Of a DNA stretch of 64,000 bases, positions 15,881 through 24,675 are shown one piece after another. Under the pieces are notes generated by a model. That model was not told the origin of the DNA and made no database searches. It was given only the letters and a program-made list of their open reading frames with translations. Location: contig NZ_CP194411.1 in assembly GCF_051603425.1 (NCBI RefSeq), positions 124,001-188,000 on the forward strand, in the 5' to 3' direction. Origin of the DNA: Selenomonas sputigena_A. GTDB lineage: Bacteria; Bacillota; Negativicutes; Selenomonadales; Selenomonadaceae. A program made the position numbers and the translations under genes. Positions within the stretch are counted from its first letter, which is position 1, and each line of letters opens with the position of its first letter.

Positions 15881-16522
15881 GTGACAACAGAAAATAGCAC
15901 AAATATAGAAGACTTGATTTCACTGATCAGGAGATACTTCCCATCAAACCTATCCTATGATGATCCGGCATATCAGTCATCAGTGGAGCATCAACGGCTT
16001 CTCAAGAGACAAAAGGAAATGCTTGAAAATACAAGCTTTTTAGAATGCCTTACAAGTAAACTGGAACAAATCTCATATCCCTATCCCTTAATTAATTGGA
16101 TAGACCTAGAAGAATATCCTGACATTGAATATAAAATTCTCTTGCATAAAAATCAGGATATATTAGACAATAGTGATCTTCTCCTAACACAACTAAAAGG
16201 GGTACGTAGAGATATTTTTTTATGGGTTAGTATCATAGGAAAATACTATTACTACAGTATAGAGAAGATGATAAAAAAATCTGATAAATATTATTTTTGT
16301 TATGATGTCCTTCATGAAGAGGAGGAGGTTAAAATGACACATCGCCTGGAACAATTCTTTATGCATAAAGGCTATGCCAAACTTCCCGAGGATGCTGCAA
16401 ATTATATTATTGAGGATATTGAAACGGAATTATCCGTAAGGGGAGAGACAACCATATTCAAGTGTTTGTTCAATGATCTATGGACAAATAAAATAACCAA
16501 TTTAGGAATTTGGATGCCTTGA
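15881..16522 (+). CDS. Putative immunity protein of a lost CDI toxin
   Basis: 213 residues, no family recognised. The DNA is strongly AT-rich compared with the flanking tpsA pieces, as is usual for toxin-immunity cassettes. The protein is soluble, acidic and aromatic-rich (INWIDLEEYPDIEYKILL, KYYYYSIEKM) with no signal peptide. The GTG at 15881 follows AGAGG. It lies 21 nt after the toxin-tail remnant and directly before resumed haemagglutinin sequence, the position of an immunity gene in a CDI array. Function is inferred from position only. Confidence 0.55.
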   Translation: MTTENSTNIEDLISLIRRYFPSNLSYDDPAYQSSVEHQRLLKRQKEMLENTSFLECLTSKLEQISYPYPLINWIDLEEYPDIEYKILLHKNQDILDNSDLLLTQLKGVRRDIFLWVSIIGKYYYYSIEKMIKKSDKYYFCYDVLHEEEEVKMTHRLEQFFMHKGYAKLPEDAANYIIEDIETELSVRGETTIFKCLFNDLWTNKITNLGIWMP

Positions 16523-16561
16523 AAGATATCTAAAAATGCTTCTCTCGCCGCCAAGGGAGAC

Positions 16562-18808
16562 GTGCGCCTCGAAGCCGGAGAAAACACCAGTGTCACGACG
16601 AGCGAGAACAAGACGAGCGCCGCAAGCATCGGGGCTTCCTTCTCGCCGCAAGGGCTTTCCGGCCTCAGCCTAAGCGCGAGCAGCGCCAAAGGAACGAGCA
16701 AGGAAAGCCGCACGTCCTACACCCCCACGGAAGTAAAAGCCGCAGGAACGCTCAAGCTGGAAAGCGGCAAGGATACGAACATCCTCGGAAGCAAAGCCAA
16801 GGGCGAAAAGATCGAGGCAAAAGTCGGCGGCAATCTCAACATCGAGACATTGCAGGAAAAAGAAACCTACGAGGAGAAGAACACATCGGCGGACTTCAAC
16901 CTCTCCTGGAGCATGAACCAGATGCTCGACCCGGCCGACTCCGGCAAAATCCTCCGCTCCTTCTCCAAGCCCACGTTCGGTGCATCGGTTAGCAAGGGAA
17001 GCCTGGAATCCCACTACTGCAGCGCCCGTGAGCAGGCAGGCCTCTTCGCAGGGAAAGACGGCTTCGACATCTACGTCGAGAAGAACACCGGCCTCAAAGG
17101 CGGCGTTCTTGCAAGCGACGCAGAAGCGGAAAAGAACCGCCTCAGCACAGGGACATTCTCTTTCAGCGACCTTAAAAACGAAGCGGACTACAGCTCGGAA
17201 AGCATCGGGGCGGCCTACCACCACTACGGCAGCTATGACAAGATGAGCCAGAAGGAGAAGGACAAGGTCTATAACACCATAGGCCTCACCCCGAACATCT
17301 CCATGCCGGCCAAGGGAGAGGCAAACAGCACGACGAAGTCTGCCGTTGCACAGGGAACGATCGACATCCGCGACAATCCCACGCAGGATATCTCTGCCTT
17401 GAGCCGCGATACGAACAATACTTTGAACGAACTTGGACGTATCTTCGACAAGCAGAAGATCGAAGAACAGCAGGAACTTGCCGCCGCCTTCGGTGAAGAA
17501 GCCTTCCGCCTCGCGCATAACCTCCCCGACGACGGCAGCGGCCGAAAGATCGCCATCCACGCCATCATCGGCGGCATTATGAGCCAGATCACGGGTGCTG
17601 GCTTTGCTTCTGGTGCTGTCGGCGCCGGCCTCAACGAAGCTGTTATTAAGGCACTTGATGGCAAAGATCCAGGCACGGCTCAAATCGTCAGTGCCATCAT
17701 CGGAGCAGCTGCGGCGAAGGCAATCAGTGGCAATGCACAAGCCGGAGCGTCTGCAGCGGCAAGCGGGACGAAGTGGAATAAATATGAGAGATTACCAGAA
17801 ATCTTAGAGCAACTTAACGAGTTAAATGAACTAGAAAAATATAAGGAGCTAAAAGACGGGGAGTATTCCATTCGCTATGCAACAGTGGATGGAGAAAAAA
17901 TCGCCGTTGCAGTTGATAAAGACGGGAAAGTATTTGATCTGGAAGTGATACATGACGCCGGTATTGATCGGATGATGCTTCACGGAAATCCTTTAACGAA
18001 AAAAGGAGAAGTATATATTGTTGATAAAATGGATCATTATGGGGAACCGACTGCACAAAAAACAGGAGAACAGTCTGTATTTAGGTGGGGAGATTCAGAT
18101 GGAACATCAAAAGATATCGTCAACTTATATGGAGTAGAATACAGAGAGACTAAATCCCTTGAGGAAGCCAAGGATATCCTACGGCAAAGAGTCCATCAAG
18201 AATGGGTGGAGGGAAGAACCAACCTAACAGATATAATGAGAAAAAAATATCCGTTTTCATTTCTTGCGCCGGGGGCACGCCCAATGAAAAGGTTAGCGAT
18301 ACTAGGGGCCTTAGGTTCTTGGGCTCTCAAAGACACCCCCATGGCATCGAAGGCGCTAATATATGCACATATCGCAAATGGATGGCCGCGACATTTCCCC
18401 GTGGGGACTTTTACATCCTCCAATATGAGTCGTTCCGATGCAATAACCCAAAAGATCCGGAATCTTGGTGCGCATTTTTCTCCTGGGGAGACGCGAGACA
18501 TCTATATGTCCATTAATCTGAATGTGGATCCTGCCACTCGCGATGAAAAGTGGTTTGCCGGCTGGACAAAGCTAGCTATGCGGGTGCATCGGGACATGGA
18601 CGGAAAGATTTCATTCGACGGGCTTGCCGGAGATGCTTATAATTTCAATTTACATAAATATGGATTTGGAGACCCAAAGTATACTAAGGATGACGCTTTC
18701 ACTGATACGATTAATAATGCGGCGTGGGTCAGTCAAAGCCTTGGATATCTACAGCCTTTCCCATGGACAGCAGAAATTCAAGGAACTGTTTCCTTGTCGG
18801 AGGATTGA
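16562..18808 (+). CDS. CdiA/FHA-like C-terminal fragment with a large toxin domain (no TPS N-terminus)
   Basis: 748 residues from a GTG; the frame is open back to 16523 but has no signal peptide or TPS domain. Residues 1-110 are haemagglutinin repeats (KGDVRLEAGENTSV, GGNLNIETLQE). Residues 185-330 form a conserved pretoxin module (KNRLSTGTFSFSDLKNEADY, TQDISALSRDTNNTLNEL). Residues 335-400 are a Gly/Ala-rich hydrophobic stretch ending GNAQAGASAAASGTKWNKY. From there base composition drops sharply and a variable domain of about 340 residues follows, ending in LHKYGFGDPKYTKDDAF and QGTVSLSED. I do not recognise the toxin fold. Without a secretion signal it is probably a silent or displaced cassette. 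Confidence 0.7.
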   Translation: MRLEAGENTSVTTSENKTSAASIGASFSPQGLSGLSLSASSAKGTSKESRTSYTPTEVKAAGTLKLESGKDTNILGSKAKGEKIEAKVGGNLNIETLQEKETYEEKNTSADFNLSWSMNQMLDPADSGKILRSFSKPTFGASVSKGSLESHYCSAREQAGLFAGKDGFDIYVEKNTGLKGGVLASDAEAEKNRLSTGTFSFSDLKNEADYSSESIGAAYHHYGSYDKMSQKEKDKVYNTIGLTPNISMPAKGEANSTTKSAVAQGTIDIRDNPTQDISALSRDTNNTLNELGRIFDKQKIEEQQELAAAFGEEAFRLAHNLPDDGSGRKIAIHAIIGGIMSQITGAGFASGAVGAGLNEAVIKALDGKDPGTAQIVSAIIGAAAAKAISGNAQAGASAAASGTKWNKYERLPEILEQLNELNELEKYKELKDGEYSIRYATVDGEKIAVAVDKDGKVFDLEVIHDAGIDRMMLHGNPLTKKGEVYIVDKMDHYGEPTAQKTGEQSVFRWGDSDGTSKDIVNLYGVEYRETKSLEEAKDILRQRVHQEWVEGRTNLTDIMRKKYPFSFLAPGARPMKRLAILGALGSWALKDTPMASKALIYAHIANGWPRHFPVGTFTSSNMSRSDAITQKIRNLGAHFSPGETRDIYMSINLNVDPATRDEKWFAGWTKLAMRVHRDMDGKISFDGLAGDAYNFNLHKYGFGDPKYTKDDAFTDTINNAAWVSQSLGYLQPFPWTAEIQGTVSLSED

Positions 18809-18811
18809 CCT

Positions 18812-19462
18812 ATGGTGATAGATCGTATCAAAAAGATAGCTCTCCGCGGAGGCATACTGTGCGGTGCTTTATTAAGTGTATGGATCCTTTATCAGGTTTT
18901 GTTCGGATTTAAATATTGGCTGGTCACATGGTTCGATCCGCCATATGCACCATTTAGTTCCGGAAAATATTGTGTGGAGGTTTTTCATAGAGGGCAAATA
19001 CTCGTTCATTGCAACGAATATAATGACCTGGCACTATGGGACATGCATTTGGAGGAATGGACAAGGTATGGCGGAGCGAGTAAAGTACGTGTCCTTGACG
19101 AAGAAGTCTACACATGGGAAAAGGATATGGGGTTGTTCTATCAGGAGAATAAGTTTTATGTGTATGGAAGCGTGGGGTTCTATGTAATCCAATCTGAGCC
19201 GTTTCATGTTACGTTCCTAATCAATCCGGAGGTCGATCTAACCTCTCCGGACTACAAATATTTATCAAAAGCACTGGCAAAATATAGTGACGATGAATTA
19301 ACCATTCTTCACAGTGAAACAGAGTTGGAGGAGAGAGATTACCTCTTTTACGAACGAATCTTGGCATATCCCGTAATGTTGCACCAATTTGCTCATCCTC
19401 TGCCGTTGAATAGGGAAGGAACGATTGATTATCGAAAACTGTTGTTATATTATTTTGATTAG
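18812..19462 (+). CDS. Membrane-anchored putative immunity protein
   Basis: 216 residues starting 3 nt after the toxin stop, with GGAGG eight bases before the ATG. A basic start (MVIDRIKKIALRGG) is followed by one membrane helix (about residues 12-34). The remainder is a soluble, probably extracytoplasmic domain rich in aromatic residues. An immunity protein anchored with its body outside the cytoplasm suggests that the partner toxin acts in the periplasm or at the membrane/cell wall; this is inference. No family recognised. AT-rich DNA. Confidence 0.6.
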   Translation: MVIDRIKKIALRGGILCGALLSVWILYQVLFGFKYWLVTWFDPPYAPFSSGKYCVEVFHRGQILVHCNEYNDLALWDMHLEEWTRYGGASKVRVLDEEVYTWEKDMGLFYQENKFYVYGSVGFYVIQSEPFHVTFLINPEVDLTSPDYKYLSKALAKYSDDELTILHSETELEERDYLFYERILAYPVMLHQFAHPLPLNREGTIDYRKLLLYYFD

Positions 19463-19493
19463 ACATGACCTAGCAGACTAAAAGGATTTCCTT

Positions 19494-19742
19494 GCATCCC
19501 CCGCCAAAGGCGATGCAGACAGCACCACAAAATTTTCCGTTGCAGAGGAAACCATCGCCCTCTGCGAGAATCTATCACAGGACATCTCTGCCCTCAGCAG
19601 TGATACAGCGAATACGCTCAACGGCTTGGACGTACATTTAAAGTTTTGGATCAAATATCAGGGGGCATTAGAAGAAAACCTCAAAAAAATCCGCCTATTA
19701 GATGCCGAATATATGACAGCTTTATTCTTTGAACGTGTATGA
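19494..19742 (+). pseudogene. TpsA pretoxin-module remnant
   Basis: An open stretch of 82 codons without a start codon. It reads ASPAKGDADSTTKFSVAEE, then SQDISALSSDTANTLNGL, clearly homologous to residues 248-292 of the upstream TpsA fragment (MPAKGEANSTTKSAVAQG, TQDISALSRDTNNTLNEL). It then diverges into a short tail (LRLLDAEY-like end) and stops 12 nt before tpsB. It shows that a second tpsA copy or cassette once ended here. Confidence 0.7.
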
Positions 19743-19753
19743 GGTGACTCCAC

Positions 19754-21421
19754 TTGAAAACACTCAAATCCCCCTCTTTCCTCCTTCTTGCCTCCATTCT
19801 CTTCCTCTCTGCTCCCCTAGTTATCGCCGCCCCTGCACAACAGGAGCAGCTCGACCAGTCGCGGGCACAGGAGGCGGCACGGCAGGAGCGGCTTGGCGAG
19901 GAGCGTGTGGAGACGATTGCGACCCCCTCCCTCCTCAAATCTTCCTGCCGATGAAACGGTTCGTTTCCCCATCGCCAAGATCGTGCTTGAAAATGAATCG
20001 GGGAGGTTCTATTTCCTTCGTCACATCGCTCGTGACTATGAAGGACACGAGCTTTCTCTCAAGGAGATCAATGAAGCTGTCGGCAAGATGAACCACGAGC
20101 TTATGCAGCGCGGTTTTTCGACAAGCCGCGTCGTCATCCCCGAGCAGAATCTCTCAGAGGAAATGCTCCGCCTTGTTTTGCAAATCGGGCGCATCCATGC
20201 CGTGCGCTTTGCCGAGGACAGTGATACGCTCTATACCTACAACCTTTTCCCGTTTCGCGAAGGCGACGTCTTGAACGTGCGCGACATCGAGCAGGGCATC
20301 GAACAGGCGAAGCGTCTGCCTTCACAGGATATCTCCGTCCAACTCCGCCCGTCCGATCAGCCGCAGAGGACAGACGTAGTTCTCACGGTAAAACGCGGGA
20401 AGAATTTCTACGGCACGATCTCGGTGGACGACTCAGGTCTTGAGGATACGGGAAAGCTCCAATGGTATACGTCCGTCGGCGTCGATCAGATATTTCAGAG
20501 AAACGACATCCTTCGCGTCGGCATGAATCTAGACGGCGCACAGGACGGCTATGCGAAGGGTACACGCGGACATAATGTCAGCTACACGATTCCCTACGGG
20601 GCGCATACGTTTACACTCTCTTACCAACGCTCGAAATATCATCAGACGGTGGAGAGCCGCCCCTACGATTTCATCAGCGCGGGCGATACGAATATCTCGA
20701 CGTTTTCCTGGGATTATGTGCTGCACCGTTCGTCAAGCATGAAGACGAGCATGGATATTCGTCTGAAGAAGCGCAATTCCCATAGTTTTATCAACGATGT
20801 GGAGCTTCCCATCCAGGCGATGCACCAGACATCCATGGAGATCGGCTTTGCCGAGCGTCTCTATCTGCAGCGCAATACGCTTTATTTTCGTCTGGCACAC
20901 CGCTTTGGTCTTGGCTGGCTGGGCGCACAGAAGGAAAAGCCCTATGCCGATGCGCCCAAGACGCTCTATCGAATGTGGCTGCTCGATGTAGACTTTGTGC
21001 ATCCGTTTGAGTTCTGTCATCGTCCCGCAACACTTACAACATCCTTTCACGGGCAGTGGACGATGGATAATATGCGGCTCTACGGGGTGGATATGATCAG
21101 CATGGGCAATCGCTATACGGTGCGCGGCTTCGACGGTGAAACAACGCTGATGGGAACGAACGGCTGGTATCTTCGGAATGAGCTTTCAACACGATTCCCG
21201 AAACAGAAGGCGGAACTCTACCTCGGGCTTGACGTCGGTGCAGTCTACGGCTACGGCACGGAGGTCTACAACGGACATGCAATGCGGGCGCAGCAATCGG
21301 TCTGCGCGGTACACTCGCCGACGCTTCCTATGACGTATTCGCCGCTGCGCCCATCATAAAACCCGAAGGATTCCATACGCCGGATGTGACGTATGGGTTC
21401 TCCCTCGGGTTGAAATTCTAG
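19754..21421 (+). pseudogene. TpsB/ShlB-type outer-membrane transporter, two frameshifts
   Basis: Transporter that exports TpsA across the outer membrane. A TTG start after GAGGTG gives a signal peptide (KTLKSPSFLLLASILFLSAP) and a Q/E/R-rich linker, but the frame must drop one base in the CCCCC run near 19922-19926 to join the POTRA domain (ELSLKEINEAVGKMNHELMQ, FSTSRVVIPEQ). The 16-strand barrel follows, with the VRGFDGE motif of the TpsB superfamily near 21123-21143. Near 21283 one base is missing; the other frame then reads GLRGTLADASYDVFAAAP and ends at TAG 21421 with the C-terminal phenylalanine expected of a barrel. Confidence 0.85.
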
Positions 21422-21633
21422 GGATTCATTTTCCAACATCAAGCCCAATCGTATAAAACGCGCGAATAAGAACATCACGGGCGCAATTTTAGCCATGGAG
21501 CAAGCATGAACAAAAAGCGCAGGAATTTCTCCATCAGTTCGCACATGATATGTACCCCCTCTGCATCTGCCTTAAAGTAATCCGCTCTTTTGGCAAGTTC
21601 CCTATACTCTATATTTATTGCTTAGGAGGAAAA

Positions 21634-22065
21634 ATGAACTTAGATGAATTTTTTTCAAGAATAAATTTCATAACTTATGAAAAACCACCAGAAAGAACTA
21701 GAGAAATAAAAAGATTCTTGAATTACATTAATGGAGAAATCCCAGAGAAAGACATACAAAGTATTTTAGAGTTTATACAATCCGGAAAATATCTCATTTG
21801 TTGGCTCTATGCAGTTGTTTTTTCTTCATTTCAATGTCTAATCAATCATGGTATTTGGAATGAAGCTTTAGCAAAAGCATATCATGAATATTTGGATGAG
21901 TTGGGATGGGAATATGAGCTTGAGATTGTCGAGAAAATGCTTTCTGAAGGAGACATAGAAAGTGTTCGGGAGTTTTGTTTGGATAGCAAATTGGCCGATG
22001 AAGAAAATAATACATATTTTATGACGAGTACAGTATGGCATGGAAAGGATTATGGGAAACTCTGA
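21634..22065 (+). CDS. Orphan immunity-like protein
   Basis: 143 residues from an ATG with AGGAGG four bases upstream. Acidic, helical, AT-rich gene (FLNYINGEIPEKDIQSILEF, YELEIVEKMLSEGDIESV). No family recognised. It follows the broken tpsB, without a toxin gene in front, as orphan immunity genes do in CDI arrays. The assignment is from composition and neighbourhood. Confidence 0.5.
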   Translation: MNLDEFFSRINFITYEKPPERTREIKRFLNYINGEIPEKDIQSILEFIQSGKYLICWLYAVVFSSFQCLINHGIWNEALAKAYHEYLDELGWEYELEIVEKMLSEGDIESVREFCLDSKLADEENNTYFMTSTVWHGKDYGKL

Positions 22066-22171
22066 TAAATCATGGATAACCAATGTCATATTATTTTAGA
22101 TAGAACAAATTCTGCCAAATCACCCGCAGTGCACTGAAATGTTGTTTGCACAAAGTTCTTGACACATCCTT

Positions 22172-22276
22172 GCGGAAAAGAACCGCCTCAGCACAAGGAC
22201 ATTCTCTTTCAGCGACCTTAAAAACGAAGCGGACTACAGCGCGAACGACTATGGCATTTCCGTGCAAACGCAGGCA
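22172..22276 (+). pseudogene. TpsA pretoxin-module fragment (copy of 17126-17194)
   Basis: 22172-22240 matches 17126-17194 over 69 nt with a single mismatch. It encodes AEKNRLSTRTFSFSDLKNEA and DYS before diverging to ANDYGISVQTQAY and a stop. No start codon. A recombination scar inside the immunity array. Confidence 0.8.
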
Positions 22277-22278
22277 TA

Positions 22279-22644
22279 TTGAATGTCGTGGCATATTTCG
22301 CGGCATTAAGTTCGTACTCTATGAAGTATCCCACAAGAGCAGAGCAATTTGACTGGGATTTGTTGAAGGGACGAATCGACCCCATCTTACTTGATCAACT
22401 GATACGAATCAACAATCCCAATGATTCGATTCATGCCAGCGATATGATCAATGATGTGCTGAACCGAATTGTCACAACCACATACGGATGGGAAGCGACA
22501 TTTCTTACAAACCGATTACATTACGGAACTACGAAAAAAATCCTTGGAAATGATGGCATAATGTGTAACCATCGATTCTTTAGAGTACCCGAGAAATGGG
22601 AGAATACATGGACAGTAAAGCAATTGTACCAATGGAGATGTTAA
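22279..22644 (+). pseudogene. Probable toxin-domain fragment before an Imm40-like gene
   Basis: Frame of 121 codons (TTG at 22279, ATG at 22321) in a different frame from the preceding haemagglutinin scar, and without a good ribosome site. The protein-like part (RAEQFDWDLLKGRIDPILL, TTTYGWEATFLTNRLHYG) continues to KWENTWTVKQLYQW and overlaps the next gene by about 37 nt, as toxin and immunity genes often do. I read it as the C-terminal part of a lost toxin; it could instead be another small immunity gene. Confidence 0.4.
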
Positions 22645-22937
22645 AGAAATCAATTTCGTTAAAGAGCATAGGCCTTAATGAACTTGCTTGGTATGGAAAA
22701 GATGCCATTAAAGCAATTGAATATTTATCAAATAAAGGAACACTAATATTAGGTGGTGATGTTTATATAATATCTGAACAGAAAATAAAACTCACATACG
22801 ATAGCTGGTACTATATGCTCACAGAAAGCAGGACTCAACAAGAGAATATAGATGCCGCAAAAGAAAAAGCCATATCCTATATTCAGCATTTTATCCGCAA
22901 AAATGGAAATGACTACCTTTATTCTATTATATTCTAA
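22608..22937 (+). CDS. Imm40-like immunity protein
   Basis: 109 residues from the ATG at 22608 (GGGAGA upstream). The pattern DAIKAIEYLSNKGTLILGGD followed by VY, TYDSWYY and a final helix (AISYIQHFIRKNGNDYLYS) matches my recollection of the Imm40 family of polymorphic-toxin immunity proteins (GIPILGGDVY then TYDNW). Small, cytosolic, AT-rich. It overlaps the preceding toxin-like fragment. The family name is from memory and needs a profile search. Confidence 0.6.
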   Translation: MDSKAIVPMEMLKKSISLKSIGLNELAWYGKDAIKAIEYLSNKGTLILGGDVYIISEQKIKLTYDSWYYMLTESRTQQENIDAAKEKAISYIQHFIRKNGNDYLYSIIF

Positions 22938-22950
22938 GGAGAAATAACGC

Positions 22951-23415
22951 ATGGACAAACAGATGGTGGAAGTATTAAACAATATTCACTTTGCAGAGAG
23001 ATATCAAGCTCTACGCACACAATATTCTTTTGATCTAAAAGAGAGTTTTGAAGACTATGATAATCCGTATGTCTTGGAGATGCTTCAGGAGATAGGTTAT
23101 GCAAGCGTAAAATATTGGAGAAAAGAAGACTTTTTTCAAGCAAAAAAAAAGATCAACCTATATGAATTTAGATACCATATACGTATAAAGTATGGTGTTG
23201 CTAAATTGATGTGGTATGCTATGAAAGATAATAAATATTATGAAGGGGATACTTTCCCAAATTTAGAATACGAACTGTTGAATCTGGAAAATAGAAACCA
23301 CCTGCCAAATTTCCGCAACTATGAAGACCTCCGAGGAATTCTCACAATAGCATTTCAAATGTGCGAAGATATGACAGCTGAGTTTTTGAAAGTATACGGT
23401 GACTCCATCGGATAA
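22951..23415 (+). CDS. Orphan immunity-like protein
   Basis: 154 residues, ATG with AAGGAGA eight bases upstream, 13 nt after the Imm40-like gene, so probably co-transcribed. Helical, charged and aromatic (SFEDYDNPYVLEMLQEIGYA, KINLYEFRYHIRIKYG). No family recognised. AT-rich like its neighbours, consistent with a stacked set of immunity genes. Confidence 0.5.
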   Translation: MDKQMVEVLNNIHFAERYQALRTQYSFDLKESFEDYDNPYVLEMLQEIGYASVKYWRKEDFFQAKKKINLYEFRYHIRIKYGVAKLMWYAMKDNKYYEGDTFPNLEYELLNLENRNHLPNFRNYEDLRGILTIAFQMCEDMTAEFLKVYGDSIG

Positions 23416-23645
23416 CACAACCACCTTTCGTATACGGAACAATAGCTGTACCGTTAAATATTGGCGCAGGCTGGCTAGCAATACCAGGCAAAACAGAAAG
23501 ACCCGATGTCTACAGAACATATATTCCGGTTGGTCTGGATCATTTACAGCACGCAAACAATACAACGAAATCTGCCAATGCCCAAAATACGAATAATCGT
23601 CTTTCGTATGCTCCTACCACAATCAAGCCTCTTCCGTCTCCGTGA
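23415..23645 (+). pseudogene. Unassigned coding remnant after the immunity genes
   Basis: About 77 open codons without start codon or ribosome site, in frame from 23403. The reading has low repetitiveness and protein-like content (VYGTIAVPLNIGAGWLAIPG, RPDVYRTYIPVGLDHLQH) and ends TIKPLPSP. It begins within the last bases of the preceding gene. It may be the tail of a further toxin module; evidence is only the open frame and its location. Confidence 0.35.
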
Positions 23646-23710
23646 TGTGAATCCATTTGATCTCAAACAAGCTCCCATCTGCCCTCCTGCTCACAGCAGC
23701 CATCCTCCCT

Positions 23711-24658
23711 TTATCTGCATTTCCCACCAAACAAATCCATCTGCTCGCTCTCCATCACATACGAAACCTGCCGTGCGTCTTGCACGATATCGCCGGGCTC
23801 GACATGCCCTACGAGGAGCGGCGAGGCGGGGTCGTGCAGGGCGCGGTTCCTGCGGACGGCGGCGGCGCTCGCGTTCGCGTAGCAGTAGCGGCAGAAATGG
23901 GCGCAGGTATTATAGGCGCCGATATCGTTGCCCAAAAGGCAGGCGCACCCCTTGCGCGCTGCCGCAAGGCGCGGCACACGAAAGCGGCAGCCGGCCGCCT
24001 CTTCAAGCACCGCCTGCGTCATGCAGCCTGCCGTATCGATGCCGAAAGGCGCGAGATCGTCGCCTTCAAGGCAGGTGCGCACCTTGATGCCGAACTCGCG
24101 CCCGACCGCCGCAAACACCTCGCCAAGCGCGAGCCGTTCTTCCGCATGGACTTCGCGCAAGGAGGGAAAATTGCGTTTCGTCTTCTGGTAGAGATCGACG
24201 AAGCTCACGACGCAGTTTTCCACCGCGCCTGCAAGCCCTTCCGCCATACGGCGGAAAGCGCTCTTATGAAACTCGAGTGTATACTTTTCCGTGATGAGCA
24301 CGGGATCGTAGCGCCAATGCACGGCGCGGCTGCCCACGACGCGCGCGAGAGTGCGGATGCTTTCCATAGCCGCCTCCACAGACGGCGCCTGCGGCTCGAT
24401 ATCTGTGCCGTAAGGCGTGACGGTCACGCCCCAAAACTGGCGGAACGGCGCGAGCGCCTCCCCATGCGTGAGAAGCGGCGCAGGATTCTTTGTACAGAAT
24501 ACGATGAGGTCGACGACGGTGGGATCGAGAATATAGCGCGTGATGCGCCGCGGGTCGTAAGGGCTTCTCGCCATGACGAAGCCCTCGCGGACGCGCCGCA
24601 CGAACCACTCGGCGTAAAAGGCCGGAATATCCGTGCGGCTTCCCGTATTCAAAATCAT
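23711..24658 (-). CDS. DUF1848 family protein
   Basis: 315 residues starting MILNTGSRTDIPAFYAEWF, the characteristic beginning of the DUF1848 family. Conserved pieces include VDLIVFCTKNPAP, HWRYDPVLI and a C-terminal cysteine cluster (GCACLLGNDIGAYNTC, then FCRYCYAN) that could bind an iron-sulphur cluster. Biochemical role is unknown to me. The ATG at 24658 has AAGGAAGAG upstream. Convergent with the toxin island and downstream of ilvE, from which a terminator separates it. Confidence 0.85.
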   Translation of the reverse strand: MILNTGSRTDIPAFYAEWFVRRVREGFVMARSPYDPRRITRYILDPTVVDLIVFCTKNPAPLLTHGEALAPFRQFWGVTVTPYGTDIEPQAPSVEAAMESIRTLARVVGSRAVHWRYDPVLITEKYTLEFHKSAFRRMAEGLAGAVENCVVSFVDLYQKTKRNFPSLREVHAEERLALGEVFAAVGREFGIKVRTCLEGDDLAPFGIDTAGCMTQAVLEEAAGCRFRVPRLAAARKGCACLLGNDIGAYNTCAHFCRYCYANASAAAVRRNRALHDPASPLLVGHVEPGDIVQDARQVSYVMESEQMDLFGGKCR

Positions 24659-24675
24659 CGCATCTCTTCCTTTCC

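Noticed and set aside
16562..18808. Possible colicin M-like active site in the toxin tail (DAYNFNLHK)
   Set aside because: Spacing and the expected arginine do not match the colicin M motif, so no enzyme class is claimed.
21266..21544. Minus-strand frame of 92 codons near the tpsB 3' end
   Set aside because: Antisense to the tpsB C-terminus; no independent support.
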